Assembly: GCF_026788005.1 (NCBI RefSeq)
Contig: NZ_JABEPE010000006.1
Span: 154,699 to 218,698, forward strand
Reading direction: 5' to 3'
Source of the DNA: Alteromonas sp. a30
GTDB lineage: Bacteria; Pseudomonadota; Gammaproteobacteria; Enterobacterales; Alteromonadaceae
Length of the DNA stretch: 64,000 nt
Positions 1 to 10,685 of the stretch are shown one piece after another (position 1 is the first letter of the stretch; the number at the start of each line of letters is the position of its first letter). The notes beneath the pieces are model-generated. The model was not told the DNA's origin and did not search any database. It saw only the letters and a program-made list of their open reading frames with translations. Made by a program: the position numbers and the translations under genes.

Positions 1-45
1 TTGAATAGTCTGAATTTTTACAAATATAGTGACTAAATAAATATG

Positions 46-75
46 AGGGATAGCCTTAGGTGCCATCCCTTTTTT
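46..75 (+). terminator. Rho-independent terminator-like hairpin
   Basis: A 6-bp stem (AGGGAT 46-51 pairing with ATCCCT 65-70) is followed by a T run to 75. It would end a rightward transcript entering from the left edge, converging on the carbonic anhydrase gene. The loop is long, so efficiency is uncertain. Confidence 0.5.
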
Positions 76-93
76 ATGTGTGAATTTGAGCAG

Positions 94-678
94 TTAACAA
101 CCTAAATCCTTTAAGCGCCCATTTTGAATACTGTATATCCAACTGTGGATTGTTAAATTTTGACCTCGCTCTATAGCCGCTTTATAGATAGAAGTCCGTC
201 GAACATTTTCAGCTTGCTCTAACACGTTTATTTCGCACAGCCTATCTTCCTTTTCACGACCACTCAAAGTCGATAGCTCATCACTGTGTTTCGCAATCAC
301 ATCGCGAATATGTTCCAACCAGTTATCGATTAAGCCGAATGATTCATCTTTTAACGAAGAAACCACACCGCCACATCCATAATGACCGCATACAATAATA
401 TGCTCGACCTGAAGCACATCAATGGCATATTGCATCACCGACAAGCAATTCAAGTCCGTATGTACAACCATGTTAGCTACATTTCGGTGCACAAACAGTT
501 CGCCCGGTAATAAACCAACAATTTCGTTCGCAGGCACTCGACTATCCGCACACCCAATCCACAAAAATTTGGGAGACTGCTGTTTGGAAAGCTGATCGAA
601 AAAAGTGGGATCGCGCTTATCGATTTTCTCTGCCCAAGTGATATTGTTGTCGAACAATTCTCGAATAGTCATACTCAT
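94..678 (-). CDS. can: Beta-class carbonic anhydrase
   Basis: Interconverts CO2 and bicarbonate in the cytoplasm, supplying bicarbonate to carboxylases. The chosen start (M at 678, MSMTIREL) gives 194 residues and aligns with the E. coli Can N-terminus; an upstream in-frame extension to 735 is judged spurious. Zinc ligands and active-site pair are all visible: C43, D45 and R47 in CADSRVP, H99 and C102 in HYGCGG. The C-terminus stops shortly after the last conserved region, so the protein is somewhat shorter than the roughly 220-residue E. coli enzyme. It is divergent from the VOC gene at 775 and shares a short promoter region with it. Family assignment is secure. Confidence 0.95.
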   Translation of the reverse strand: MSMTIRELFDNNITWAEKIDKRDPTFFDQLSKQQSPKFLWIGCADSRVPANEIVGLLPGELFVHRNVANMVVHTDLNCLSVMQYAIDVLQVEHIIVCGHYGCGGVVSSLKDESFGLIDNWLEHIRDVIAKHSDELSTLSGREKEDRLCEINVLEQAENVRRTSIYKAAIERGQNLTIHSWIYSIQNGRLKDLGC

Positions 679-774
679 TTTTCTTCTTGGCCTACTCTTT
701 TCTTTTGAAAACGTCAAAGCTAGGATGACACACAATTTCTAATAACTAAAATAACTTCACGCGTTGTTGCCTTA

Positions 775-1179
775 ATGAAAGTAGAAACCCATTTAAATTT
801 TGAAGGGAAGTGTGAGCAAGCACTTACTTTTTATCAAAAACTTCTCGGTATTGAAGTTTCCATGTTAATGAAATATCGCGAGTCCCCCGACCAATCTCTG
901 TGTCCCGAAGGTTTTGGCGATAAAGTTATGCACGCTAATTTTAAAATTGGGGAAACGGCGTTTATGGCTTCGGATGGAGGATGTACCGGTAAACCGAACT
1001 TTTCTGGTTTTTCTTTATCATTTAATGCGGAGTCAGAAACGGAAGCACAGCGCATTATTAAAGGCCTGTCAGAAGGTGGGAAAGTTACCACGTCGCTTGC
1101 ATCCAGCTTCTGGGGCGGTTTATACGGCGAAGTCACGGATCAATTCGGTTTAACATGGATGATCAGCGTTTTCGGTTAA
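775..1179 (+). CDS. VOC-superfamily (PhnB/YjdN-like) protein
   Basis: A 134-residue single-domain protein of the glyoxalase/bleomycin-resistance fold. The N-terminus (MKVETHLNFEGKCEQALTFYQ) and the C-terminal part (GGLYGEVTDQFGLTWMISV) are typical of the PhnB-like subgroup. Members of this fold bind metals or small molecules in varied roles, and the substrate cannot be predicted. No strong ribosome-binding site is visible before the ATG. It is probably monocistronic; the next gene starts 170 bases downstream, and I saw no clear terminator in that gap. Confidence 0.8.
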   Translation: MKVETHLNFEGKCEQALTFYQKLLGIEVSMLMKYRESPDQSLCPEGFGDKVMHANFKIGETAFMASDGGCTGKPNFSGFSLSFNAESETEAQRIIKGLSEGGKVTTSLASSFWGGLYGEVTDQFGLTWMISVFG

Positions 1180-1349
1180 ATACATATCTATCAATAAATA
1201 AAAGTATCCGCTCTTTACCTCTGCTGCTGGGTTTTCCACCTAAATGCAGTTGGCGATTTTTTAGCAATTTGCGATGATGTTAGCAGGTACGCAGCCGTGC
1301 CTAGGAAATATTGATTTAGCCAATAAACCGAGAACTAGGAAATAATAAT

Positions 1350-2645
1350 ATGAAGTATAAATATCTCGTGGGTTTGCTCGCAACTCTGCCTACCGCTTAT
1401 TCACTCGCAGCAACTGACGTTGCTTCTATGGCGACTCAACTGGAACCAAAAGTCATAGAATGGCGTCATCACTTCCACCAAAACCCTGAACTCTCGAACC
1501 GAGAATTCAAAACGGCTGAGTACATTGCAAAGTACATGCGAAGCTTGGGAATGGATGTGCAAACAGGTGTCGCAAAAACTGGGGTGGTTGCCATTCTTGA
1601 CTCTGGTAAACCCGGTCCTGTTGTTGCATTACGTGCAGATATGGACGGACTCCCCGTTCCAGAACAAGTTGACTTACCTTGGAAATCCACCCAAAAAGGC
1701 GAGTTTAACGGTAAAGAAGTGCCCGTCATGCACGCTTGCGGCCATGATACTCATATGGCAATGCTAATGGGCGCCGCAACGATTCTAAATGAAAAGAAAG
1801 AATCGCTTCGCGGTAAAATTAAATTCATTTTCCAACCTGCAGAAGAAGGCGCACCAGAGGGCGAAACTGGCGGCGCGGAAGTTATGGTCAAAGAAGGTGT
1901 TTTGAAGAACCCTGAAGTTGACGTGATCTTCGGACTGCACATTAACTCTCGAACCGATGTTGGCAAAGTAAAGTATCGACACGGCGGCATTATGGCAGCG
2001 GTCGATCCATTCAAAGTCGTCATTAAAGGAAAGCAAGCTCATGGCGCTTATCCGTGGCTAAGCGTCGATCCCATTGTTACTTCTGCTCAAGTTGTTATGG
2101 GCTTACAAACTATCGTTAGCAGAGAAATTCAACTAGTTGATGAAGCAGCCGTTGTCACTGTCGGTTCTATTCATGGTGGTGTGAGATCAAACATTATCCC
2201 TAATGAAGTTGAGCTGGTTGGCACTATCCGTACATTGAGTGATGCCTCTAGAGAACACATTTACGAGTCACTACCGCGTAAAGTCAATGCAATTGCAGAA
2301 AGCATGGGAGCAAAAGCCGAGGTCACGCTACCACTCGATTACAGTTATCCGGTGACATTTAATGAACCTAGTTTGATGGATACAATGCTACCCACATTAG
2401 TCAAAACGGCGGGGCAGGAAAATGTTATCAATACGAAAGCAACGACTGGCGCAGAAGACTTCTCCTTCTTCCAAAAAGAAGTCCCCGGATTATATCTTTT
2501 TGTTGGTGGCAAGCCCAAAGATACACCGATGAGTGATGCGCCTGCACACCATACCCCCGAGTTTTATGTTGACGATAGTGGTATGAAATTGGGTGTTGAA
2601 TTACTCACTAACTTAACTATTGATTACATGAAGCTGAATAAATAA
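1350..2645 (+). CDS. Exported M20 family amidohydrolase/peptidase
   Basis: A 431-residue metalloenzyme of the M20D group (hippurate hydrolase / N-acyl-amino-acid amidohydrolase type), which cleaves the amide bond of N-acylated amino acids. A signal peptide is visible at residues 1-20 (MKYKYLVGLLATLPTAYSLA), so it acts in the periplasm or outside. Metal-site features are C130 and H132 in HACGHDTHM and the glutamates of QPAEEG; the RHHFHQNPELS segment near residue 40 is typical of the group. An AGGAA ribosome site precedes the ATG. Cytoplasmic relatives are common, so export is the notable feature. The natural substrate is unknown. Confidence 0.88.
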   Translation: MKYKYLVGLLATLPTAYSLAATDVASMATQLEPKVIEWRHHFHQNPELSNREFKTAEYIAKYMRSLGMDVQTGVAKTGVVAILDSGKPGPVVALRADMDGLPVPEQVDLPWKSTQKGEFNGKEVPVMHACGHDTHMAMLMGAATILNEKKESLRGKIKFIFQPAEEGAPEGETGGAEVMVKEGVLKNPEVDVIFGLHINSRTDVGKVKYRHGGIMAAVDPFKVVIKGKQAHGAYPWLSVDPIVTSAQVVMGLQTIVSREIQLVDEAAVVTVGSIHGGVRSNIIPNEVELVGTIRTLSDASREHIYESLPRKVNAIAESMGAKAEVTLPLDYSYPVTFNEPSLMDTMLPTLVKTAGQENVINTKATTGAEDFSFFQKEVPGLYLFVGGKPKDTPMSDAPAHHTPEFYVDDSGMKLGVELLTNLTIDYMKLNK

Positions 2646-2694
2646 CAGCAATTTAACAACTCATTATTTCTCATTTCTAATCAATAGAATTAAT

Positions 2695-2724
2695 CAGTCT
2701 CCACATTTTGGGGACTGTTTTTTT
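2695..2724 (+). terminator. Terminator of the M20 peptidase gene
   Basis: CAGTCTCC (2695-2702) pairs with GGGGACTG (2710-2717) with one wobble, followed by seven T. It lies about 50 bases after the stop codon. Confidence 0.85.
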
Positions 2725-2944
2725 GTGCTCGACTCCAACCAACTTTCTGCTAACACACTAATTTTATTAATAATACGTCTTCAACCACATCTCTAGAAAA
2801 CACTGCAAGAGTAAATATTTAACCCCTCGCTGTACTAAAGTGTTAATGATATGTAACAAAAAAATTAATACCGTAGTTTCATGGGAATGTTAGTAACCAG
2901 ACATCATCACAGCAATTCCCACCAATAAACTAGAGGGGTGAAAA

Positions 2945-4882
2945 ATGAAAACAACATTACCAATGAAGCTAGCAAAGGTATCTCTCCTTTGCGGTCTAGC
3001 TCTTGCAGGACAAAATGCTATCGCTGCCGACTGGCAGAGAGGTTTAGCGGTAGGTGGGTTTAATAAAGTTAATTTATACGTTCCCGATACCACATCGGAT
3101 ATTGGAAACGGAAAAGCTTTGATGATTGTATTGCATGGTTGTACACAATCAATTGACGCTTACCTTACAGCCAACTTGGAGGCAGCAGCAGATAAACACG
3201 GAATGGTTATTGCCGTTCCCGATGCAGTAAACAAAGCAGGATTCAGTTGTTGGTCTTACTGGCAAGGAACAAAATCGCGCAGTGCCGGCGATTACAAAAA
3301 CCTAATTTCCTTAGCTAATGCATTAAAAAGTGATTCAAGTTATGGCATCGATTCAGACCAAGTCTATATCGCAGGGTTATCTTCTGGTGCAGCTTTTGCC
3401 AACACAACGGCTTGTTTAGCCCCAGATGTTTTCGCTGGGATGGGTGTGAGCGCCGGACCAAGTATAGGTACGAGTTCTAGCGGAGCACTTGGCCCATGCG
3501 AACAAGCAGACGTGCGTTCACGATGCGTTTCTTATGCTGGCAGCTATGCCAACCATTTCGATACGCAAATTGCTTCCATCGCACAAGGTGATAGAGACAC
3601 AACAGTAAACCTTTGCTACAACGATCAAAACTCGCAGGGCATGGCAGCGGTTTATGGTGTTGATAGACTCGCTGGCACTAATACTATTTCTGATGGTTCT
3701 CGTAGTGCCGTAGAAACGCTTTGGGAAGATGGACGAGTATCTAAACTAGTATTAACAAACGCGGATCATGCTTGGTCAGGTGGCGCAGGTGCGAGTGGCT
3801 CCTATATTTCTTCTGCGAGCATCAACTATGCAGATTATTTAGGGCAGTATTTTAAAGAAAACAACAATCGTGTTGATCGTAACCAAGGCCCACAATTAAG
3901 CAACATCAATGTCAGTACAAATAGCGATGTTATTGTGCTCACTGGTAATGCACAAGATGCTGAAGGTTCGGTTGTGGCCGTCAATGCCATTTTTGATGAC
4001 AGAAACGGTACAACAAATGCTAAGTCAGGCACCGTTGATGCAAGTGGTAATTTTACCATTTACAGTGATGCACTACCGGATGGACTTTACTTTGTCACAG
4101 TTGGCGCAACAGACAACGAAGGCAAGGACAGCGAATTTATTGTCGAGTCAGTTTATGTTGGCCCACCACCACCTGATACAGCACCAACCATTAGTGATGT
4201 TAGCGTAGCGGTTAATCAACAATGCGCCACAGTATCGGGTTCCGTTGCTGATATTAATCAGAACTTGAGTTCGGTGGTTGTTCAATTTGCTAATGGCAAT
4301 GTGAACGCACAAATGAACCAATCAAGTTTCTCTGCTGAAGCGTGTAATTTACCGGGAGGAAACAACAGCGCAACCGTAGTAGCAACAGATAGCACAAACC
4401 TTTCCAGCCAAGATAGCGTGAGCTTTAATATCGACGCTGGTCAAGTGGCAACATTAGATCAACATATCACGGCGGGCAGACTGAGCTATGTGGAATACTC
4501 TACCTGTTACCTCGAATACGGTACCGCAGCATTTAAGCTTAACGAAGAACCTACAGGACAGGGTCAATGTGTATGGCAGGATAATGATGCTTCTTGTAGA
4601 GGCCCAGCAGTAGCTTGTTCATCTGGCGGAAGCACCGGAGGTGGTTCTGGTGGCGACACAGGCGGCGGTGACACTGGTGGTGGTACAAGCCCCAACTGTG
4701 AAGAGGTTACGACATTGAACTACTACCATAAAGTTGCTGGTAGAGCTTACAGTGAAGGAAACGCATTGGCGCCAGATTACTTCGCAAATGGCTCTAACGA
4801 TAGCATGCCGGGTTCCACTTACGGGAATAACACCCTGCATTCCGACGATGGATCTACTTGGTATCTAGGTAGCTGCCAATAA
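2945..4882 (+). CDS. Secreted PHB depolymerase-family esterase, modular
   Basis: A 645-residue extracellular esterase predicted to cleave polyhydroxyalkanoate or another polyester. Signal peptide at about 1-27. The catalytic alpha/beta-hydrolase domain (about 28-300) has the oxyanion region VLHGCTQS, the lipase box GLSSG with Ser146, a likely Asp at 216 or 218 (QGDRDTT) and His275 (ADHAWSGG). Two beta-sandwich-like modules follow (about 310-405 and 415-500), then a cysteine-bearing segment, a Gly/Ser/Thr/Asp linker at 559-581 and a C-terminal module from 582 with two Cys. GAGGGGTG is a strong ribosome site. CE1 feruloyl or acetylxylan esterases share this fold, so the substrate is inferred. 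Confidence 0.85.
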   Translation: MKTTLPMKLAKVSLLCGLALAGQNAIAADWQRGLAVGGFNKVNLYVPDTTSDIGNGKALMIVLHGCTQSIDAYLTANLEAAADKHGMVIAVPDAVNKAGFSCWSYWQGTKSRSAGDYKNLISLANALKSDSSYGIDSDQVYIAGLSSGAAFANTTACLAPDVFAGMGVSAGPSIGTSSSGALGPCEQADVRSRCVSYAGSYANHFDTQIASIAQGDRDTTVNLCYNDQNSQGMAAVYGVDRLAGTNTISDGSRSAVETLWEDGRVSKLVLTNADHAWSGGAGASGSYISSASINYADYLGQYFKENNNRVDRNQGPQLSNINVSTNSDVIVLTGNAQDAEGSVVAVNAIFDDRNGTTNAKSGTVDASGNFTIYSDALPDGLYFVTVGATDNEGKDSEFIVESVYVGPPPPDTAPTISDVSVAVNQQCATVSGSVADINQNLSSVVVQFANGNVNAQMNQSSFSAEACNLPGGNNSATVVATDSTNLSSQDSVSFNIDAGQVATLDQHITAGRLSYVEYSTCYLEYGTAAFKLNEEPTGQGQCVWQDNDASCRGPAVACSSGGSTGGGSGGDTGGGDTGGGTSPNCEEVTTLNYYHKVAGRAYSEGNALAPDYFANGSNDSMPGSTYGNNTLHSDDGSTWYLGSCQ

Positions 4883-4904
4883 ACAAATCCCGTATACTTA
4901 CACG

Positions 4905-4935
4905 AAAATCCTCTACTCTGTAGGGGATTTTTTTT
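4905..4935 (+). terminator. Terminator of the depolymerase gene
   Basis: A 12-bp stem with one wobble (4905-4916 with 4920-4931), a TCT loop and a T run to 4935, 22 bases after the stop codon. Confidence 0.9.
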
Positions 4936-5134
4936 ATCTATAAAAATAGTCGGGCGATAAACGAAATTTCCTTGAGTTTGTATTAGCTTATTGAATTAAA
5001 ATAGGATTCTCACATCAATTTCGCCGTAAATAGGTATTCGAACCATAAGATTTTGATCTATAGTCTTTAGATAAAATTAAAAAACTCAATATGAAAAACA
5101 CGCTATGGAAAGCAAAAAATAAGACAAATAAATG

Positions 5135-5144
5135 AAAGCGCTTT
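5135..5144. promoter_or_regulatory. Possible LacI-type operator half palindrome
   Basis: The palindrome AAAGCGCTTT lies 15 bases before the adenosine deaminase start, inside TGAAAGCGCTTTTG. Similar centres occur in operators of LacI-family regulators. A single short palindrome can occur by chance. Confidence 0.25.
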
Positions 5145-5158
5145 TGCTAGGAGATTAA

Positions 5159-6658
5159 ATGATAAAAATAAAGCTAACCACTCTTTTACTCTGTTCTTCA
5201 CTCATGGCTGGTTGTGCATCCAATATGAGCACAAACGCACGTTCTCCAGCATTAAATGATAACTTCAGTAAAACCAAAGCGCTTTTTGAAGATATTGTCG
5301 GTAGTGAACATGAAAAACCAGAAATATCCAAGCTTAATCTCTTCCTTACACGGATGCCCAAAGGGGGGGATTTACATCATCACTATAGCGGGACAATCTA
5401 TGCCGAAACTTATTTAGATTGGGTAAAAGAAAAGGGCTGGCATATTGATAGTTGTAACTTCAAAATTATCACCGACGCATCAAAAGCAGATCCAAAATGC
5501 CAGACGTTGACTGTCGATGAGCTACTCAAACAAGATCCCCTTTACCGTAAACTGCTGACGCTATGGTCAGACAAAGACTTCAGCAACCATTTTCATGAGC
5601 AAGTCCCACCAGACTCAAACTTTTTCAACACTTTTGGTTATTTTGGTGCCGCGGCTAACGTGAACCAAAATATCGGCGTAAAAATCATTAAAGCTAGAGC
5701 GTTAGCCGAGAATGTTAGCTACATTGAAACTCAGTACAGCCGCACAGGCGTCAAGAGCAAGCATTTATTATCGGATTCTGAACGCCAGCAATTTATTAAC
5801 ACACTTTTAAAGGTAGATAACCAACAAGACGCCAATGCCACTTTTGATAGCATCGTGGAAGCTTACGCTAAAACTTCTCACTTTAATCAAGGCGTGAATG
5901 ACTTTGTTGAAGAGGTTCGAGCACTACATGAAGGCATTGATGATGAAAATTTCACCATGCGGTATCAAACTTACACCGCCAGAGTGCAGGATCCATTACA
6001 AGTATTCACAGAGTTATACTCAGGTTTTTTAGCCACTGATAAATCGGAATTACTTGTCGGTGTCAACATTGTAGCCCCTGAAAACAATCATGTTGCGCTT
6101 CGTGACTATACCTTGCATATGTATATGTTTAATTACCTATCAGCAAAATATCCACATGTTAAAAAGGCATTGCACGCAGGAGAGCTAACATTAGGCATGG
6201 TTCGTCCAAAGGACTTATTGTTTCATATGAAACAAGCACGAGAAATTGCAGGGGCAAATAGAATTGGACACGGCATCGATATCCCATACGAACAGGACGC
6301 ATTAGCTCAATTGCAAGACTTAAAAGAGAACGCGGCTGTAGAGATAAACTTGACCAGTAATGAGTTTATTTTAGGCGTATCCCATGAAGAACACCCTTAT
6401 CTCATTTATGAAGATTATGGTGTACCGATGGTCATTTCTACAGATGACTCAGGCGTTTCAAGAAATAACCTAACAAATGAGTATGTTTTGTTAGCTACTC
6501 GCTACAAGCCCAATTATGAAGAAATAAAAGACTATGTTTATAACAGCATTAAATACTCTTTTATGAGTAAAGAAGATAAAGCTAAAAACAAACAGCGCTT
6601 AGATACCAAGTTTTCTCAGTTTGAATCTGAAATGGCTCAACTTTACGAGAAGCTCTAA
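5159..6658 (+). CDS. Lipoprotein adenosine deaminase (ADGF-like)
   Basis: A 499-residue deaminase converting (deoxy)adenosine to (deoxy)inosine, placed outside the cytoplasm. Residues 1-19 form a lipoprotein signal with lipobox LMAGC (Cys19). Metal-binding and catalytic motifs of the ADA family are present: DLHHHYSG (H73, H75), HAGEL, RIGHGIDI and STDDSG. At about 500 residues with an N-terminal extension before the barrel, it resembles secreted ADGF/CECR1-type enzymes rather than the roughly 330-residue cytosolic Add. AGGAG precedes the ATG by six bases. It probably salvages extracellular nucleosides. The gene is monocistronic. Confidence 0.9.
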   Translation: MIKIKLTTLLLCSSLMAGCASNMSTNARSPALNDNFSKTKALFEDIVGSEHEKPEISKLNLFLTRMPKGGDLHHHYSGTIYAETYLDWVKEKGWHIDSCNFKIITDASKADPKCQTLTVDELLKQDPLYRKLLTLWSDKDFSNHFHEQVPPDSNFFNTFGYFGAAANVNQNIGVKIIKARALAENVSYIETQYSRTGVKSKHLLSDSERQQFINTLLKVDNQQDANATFDSIVEAYAKTSHFNQGVNDFVEEVRALHEGIDDENFTMRYQTYTARVQDPLQVFTELYSGFLATDKSELLVGVNIVAPENNHVALRDYTLHMYMFNYLSAKYPHVKKALHAGELTLGMVRPKDLLFHMKQAREIAGANRIGHGIDIPYEQDALAQLQDLKENAAVEINLTSNEFILGVSHEEHPYLIYEDYGVPMVISTDDSGVSRNNLTNEYVLLATRYKPNYEEIKDYVYNSIKYSFMSKEDKAKNKQRLDTKFSQFESEMAQLYEKL

Positions 6659-6676
6659 ATAGCGCTGTTTAATTGT

Positions 6677-6774
6677 CAGTCCCCCCTAAACGCGCCGTGG
6701 ACACTTGCATGAAAGGCCCCACGGCTGCTTTCTCTGCGGCTAAGGGTTGCTCCTAATTCTCTATGGGGTGACTG
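6677..6774. repeat. GC-rich nested inverted-repeat block
   Basis: This block stands out from its AT-rich surroundings. An outer stem can form between CAGTCCCC (6677-6684) and GGGG-T-GACTG (6765-6774). An inner stem pairs GCCGTGG (6694-6700) with CCACGGC (6719-6725). It has no T run. It could be an RNA structure in the 5' region of the P450 transcript or a dispersed repeat; I could not match it to a known family. The remaining gap to 7071 is AT-rich with no gene seen. Confidence 0.45.
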
Positions 6775-7071
6775 CTAGTTTGGAACAGGTATGTGGTCGA
6801 TTTAATAAATTCAAATTCTCCTGAAGCGATTACGTTATTTTGTTTCAAAAAGTAAATTAATCACTTCTTTTACCTTTTCCCAAAAGTGCAAATCCTTCAT
6901 CAATCCCCCCTCATTTAAGAAATCTAAACGTATTTTTTATTCCTTTTTTCTAACTCCGTAATTTCGCCTGAGTAAGATACATAGCAATTGAATTATGGTC
7001 TAATAAATACGCAGTGGATTTAATTGGACCTTCCGCTGTTTTTTAAACTAACCTTTATGGAGATAGGGATT

Positions 7072-8616
7072 ATGTTAGACCACAAGAAGTTAGATGAAGT
7101 CATTAAAGTATCAACTAAGGTGAAACAAAGCGTTAGAGCTGATGACACCGTTCAAATTGCACAATACCTCGAATCTAACCTACCTTTTGAACTTTTTGAT
7201 AACCCCGAATACACCGAAAAAGTTATCCTAGAGTCACTTAACCTTCTTCGAAGCCAAAACCTCACGCTCACACTCCCAATGATCGAAAAAGATCTACAAA
7301 AGAAAGACGCATTACCTAAATATATGCAAGGGCTTTTATGGGATGAATGGGCAAGGAATGAATCTGATGGTACGACTGTTTTCCTTCAGAATTATGAGGA
7401 TAGAGGCGCCAACAATCTCAAGAAAAAGGCTTATGTGTCTGGCTTAACTCCAGATCTCTACGCTCAAAACTATGAGCCAAAAGTGCAAACCTTTTTTGAG
7501 TGCATGTTTGCACCTGCAAACACCAACAGCCCATTAATGGATATTTATCGTGACCACTACCTAGATTTGTATTGGTCTTTACATTTAAAAGTTGCACCTC
7601 AAGACATTCCTGATTACGCCAAACAAATTGGCCTAGATTTTATTAATTGCTGGGCGATTTTCACGCCGCTTAATCTTGATAATCCAGAACAATCTTTGAG
7701 CTTTAAAACAAGCTACGAATACGTTCGCGCAAATCGAGCCAAGCTCATCGACTGGATTTCGTCACGAGTACAGGAAGTTCGAAGCAATCCAGACCAATTT
7801 AAAGATACCTTTGTATATCATTGGTTGGAAAACGCAGGCGATGGAGAAGGTGCATTCCGCGACGTTGATATTACCTTTGAGTGTTTCCATAACTATTTGG
7901 CATTGAGTCAATGGGGCCACACTATCTACAAAATGATGAATTTGTTACGTGACGACAACACATCTGATAAAGCGCAGAGCGTTAAAACACAGTATCAAAA
8001 CATCATGAGTAGCGATTATAACGCCACCGATAGCAGTGGATTCTCTCCGTTAGACTACCTAGCACTTGAGTTTTTCCGTGAAATCGTACCCAATGGCGGC
8101 AGTATTTCTCGGTATTATGCAACCGGAAAATACAGTGAATTAGTGGATGAAATTAATGCTCACGCTCACAAACCGTTAGCATTAAGCGCGCACCACTGGG
8201 ATGACCCATTCGACTTTAATCCTGATCGCTTCCGTACTGCACCTAAGAGCGATTCAATTGATGTAGAAGCCTTTAAGCAGGTATCTGGCTCAGCACGCTG
8301 CCCATTCACTAAAAGTGCTATACATACGTCTGATGGCCGCTCCATTGAAAATAATCTCTATGGTACTGATTACGCCAGAAAGTCAGATGGTACAGCTTGC
8401 CCTGTAATTGAAACTGCTGGCTTCTCACCATTTGGCTTTGGTTATCGCCGTTGCCCGGGTGAATTGTTGACAATCGGTGTTTTCAAGACCTTCTTAAAGT
8501 TCATCTGGAACAATAAAATTAGTTTCCACCTATTGGATGATGCAAATCCAGAAGTAATGCCGATTGCACCTGCAACCTTCATTACTGATAACATCGGCAT
8601 GAAAATCAACAACTAA
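7072..8616 (+). CDS. Cytochrome P450, atypical
   Basis: A haem-thiolate protein of 514 residues from the chosen ATG, which has GGAG nine bases upstream; a longer TTG reading from 7024 lacks such a site. Visible P450 hallmarks are the K-helix ExxR (E333-F-F-R336), a PERF-like segment FDFNPDRF (about 380-387) and the haem loop FGFGYRRCPGE with the ligand Cys461. About 74 residues separate the PERF-like motif from the Cys, far more than usual; this insert contains two Cys-Pro pairs (RCPF, ACPV). The canonical I-helix AGxxT is not evident. No redox partner gene is adjacent. It may be a monooxygenase or a peroxygenase; the substrate is unknown. Confidence 0.82.
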   Translation: MLDHKKLDEVIKVSTKVKQSVRADDTVQIAQYLESNLPFELFDNPEYTEKVILESLNLLRSQNLTLTLPMIEKDLQKKDALPKYMQGLLWDEWARNESDGTTVFLQNYEDRGANNLKKKAYVSGLTPDLYAQNYEPKVQTFFECMFAPANTNSPLMDIYRDHYLDLYWSLHLKVAPQDIPDYAKQIGLDFINCWAIFTPLNLDNPEQSLSFKTSYEYVRANRAKLIDWISSRVQEVRSNPDQFKDTFVYHWLENAGDGEGAFRDVDITFECFHNYLALSQWGHTIYKMMNLLRDDNTSDKAQSVKTQYQNIMSSDYNATDSSGFSPLDYLALEFFREIVPNGGSISRYYATGKYSELVDEINAHAHKPLALSAHHWDDPFDFNPDRFRTAPKSDSIDVEAFKQVSGSARCPFTKSAIHTSDGRSIENNLYGTDYARKSDGTACPVIETAGFSPFGFGYRRCPGELLTIGVFKTFLKFIWNNKISFHLLDDANPEVMPIAPATFITDNIGMKINN

Positions 8617-8636
8617 TCTTTTAGTTAACTAAATAC

Positions 8637-8675
8637 AAAAAACCCCAGTATAGTCGCCTACACTGGGGTTTTTTA
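8637..8675. terminator. Bidirectional terminator between P450 gene and atpC
   Basis: CCCCAGT (8643-8649) pairs with ACTGGGG (8662-8668), extended by TAG/CTA, with A run on the left and T run on the right. It serves both converging transcripts. Confidence 0.9.
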
Positions 8676-8693
8676 TTAATTTGCTTTTATGTC

Positions 8694-9110
8694 TTACTTA
8701 CGAAGGTTTCGAATAAGCCTTAGCTGTGCAATCGCTTCTGCTAATTCACGTGCTGCTTCAGCATAGTCGAAGTCCGCACCTGGATTAGCCATATGCTCTT
8801 CAGCGCGTTTCTTCGCATCTTGAGCCGCTTGCTCATCCAAATCTTCAGCCCTAATCGCTGTATCTGCCAACACTGTTATAGTGCCGGGTTGGACTTCCAA
8901 CACACCACCATTGATGTAGATAAGCTCTTCATGGCCATGTTGTTTTACCAAGCGCACCATACCGGGCCTAAGCGTAGTGATTAAAGGAGCGTGACCTGGA
9001 TGGATCCCAAGTTCACCTTCACTACCTGTCACCTGAATAGTTTCAACGCGACCAGAGAAAATCTCTTGCTCTGCGCTTACTACATCTAGGTGTACCGTCA
9101 TTGCCGCCAT
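8694..9110 (-). CDS. atpC: ATP synthase F1 subunit epsilon
   Basis: Epsilon is part of the central stalk of the F1Fo ATP synthase and inhibits ATP hydrolysis. The ATG at 9110 ([15 protein letters not shown]) is preceded by GGAGG at seven bases, so the frame extending to 9134 is not used. It is 138 residues, normal length, with the N-terminal beta-sandwich ([14 protein letters not shown]) and C-terminal helical pair (about 95-138). It is the last gene of the atp operon, 158 bases after atpD, with a terminator just downstream. Confidence 0.97.
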   Translation of the reverse strand: MAAMTVHLDVVSAEQEIFSGRVETIQVTGSEGELGIHPGHAPLITTLRPGMVRLVKQHGHEELIYINGGVLEVQPGTITVLADTAIRAEDLDEQAAQDAKKRAEEHMANPGADFDYAEAARELAEAIAQLRLIRNLRK

Positions 9111-9268
9111 AGTACCCTCCAAAGGTTGTTTCAAAAATCAGGAGAAAACCAATTCCTCAATATAATATCGTTTCGAGGTCGCATTGTTTTGTAATTAGAA
9201 AGCTACGCGGACTGTATAAGTCATACAAGAGCAGAGCCCTACGTTACGGGACAATACGACCCAAAATA

Positions 9269-10663
<1,395 letters not shown>

Positions 10664-10685
10664 TCATTAATTTCTAAACCTTTGC

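Noticed and set aside
7024..7071. TTG-initiated N-terminal extension of the P450
   Set aside because: No ribosome site; the ATG at 7072 has GGAG at proper spacing.
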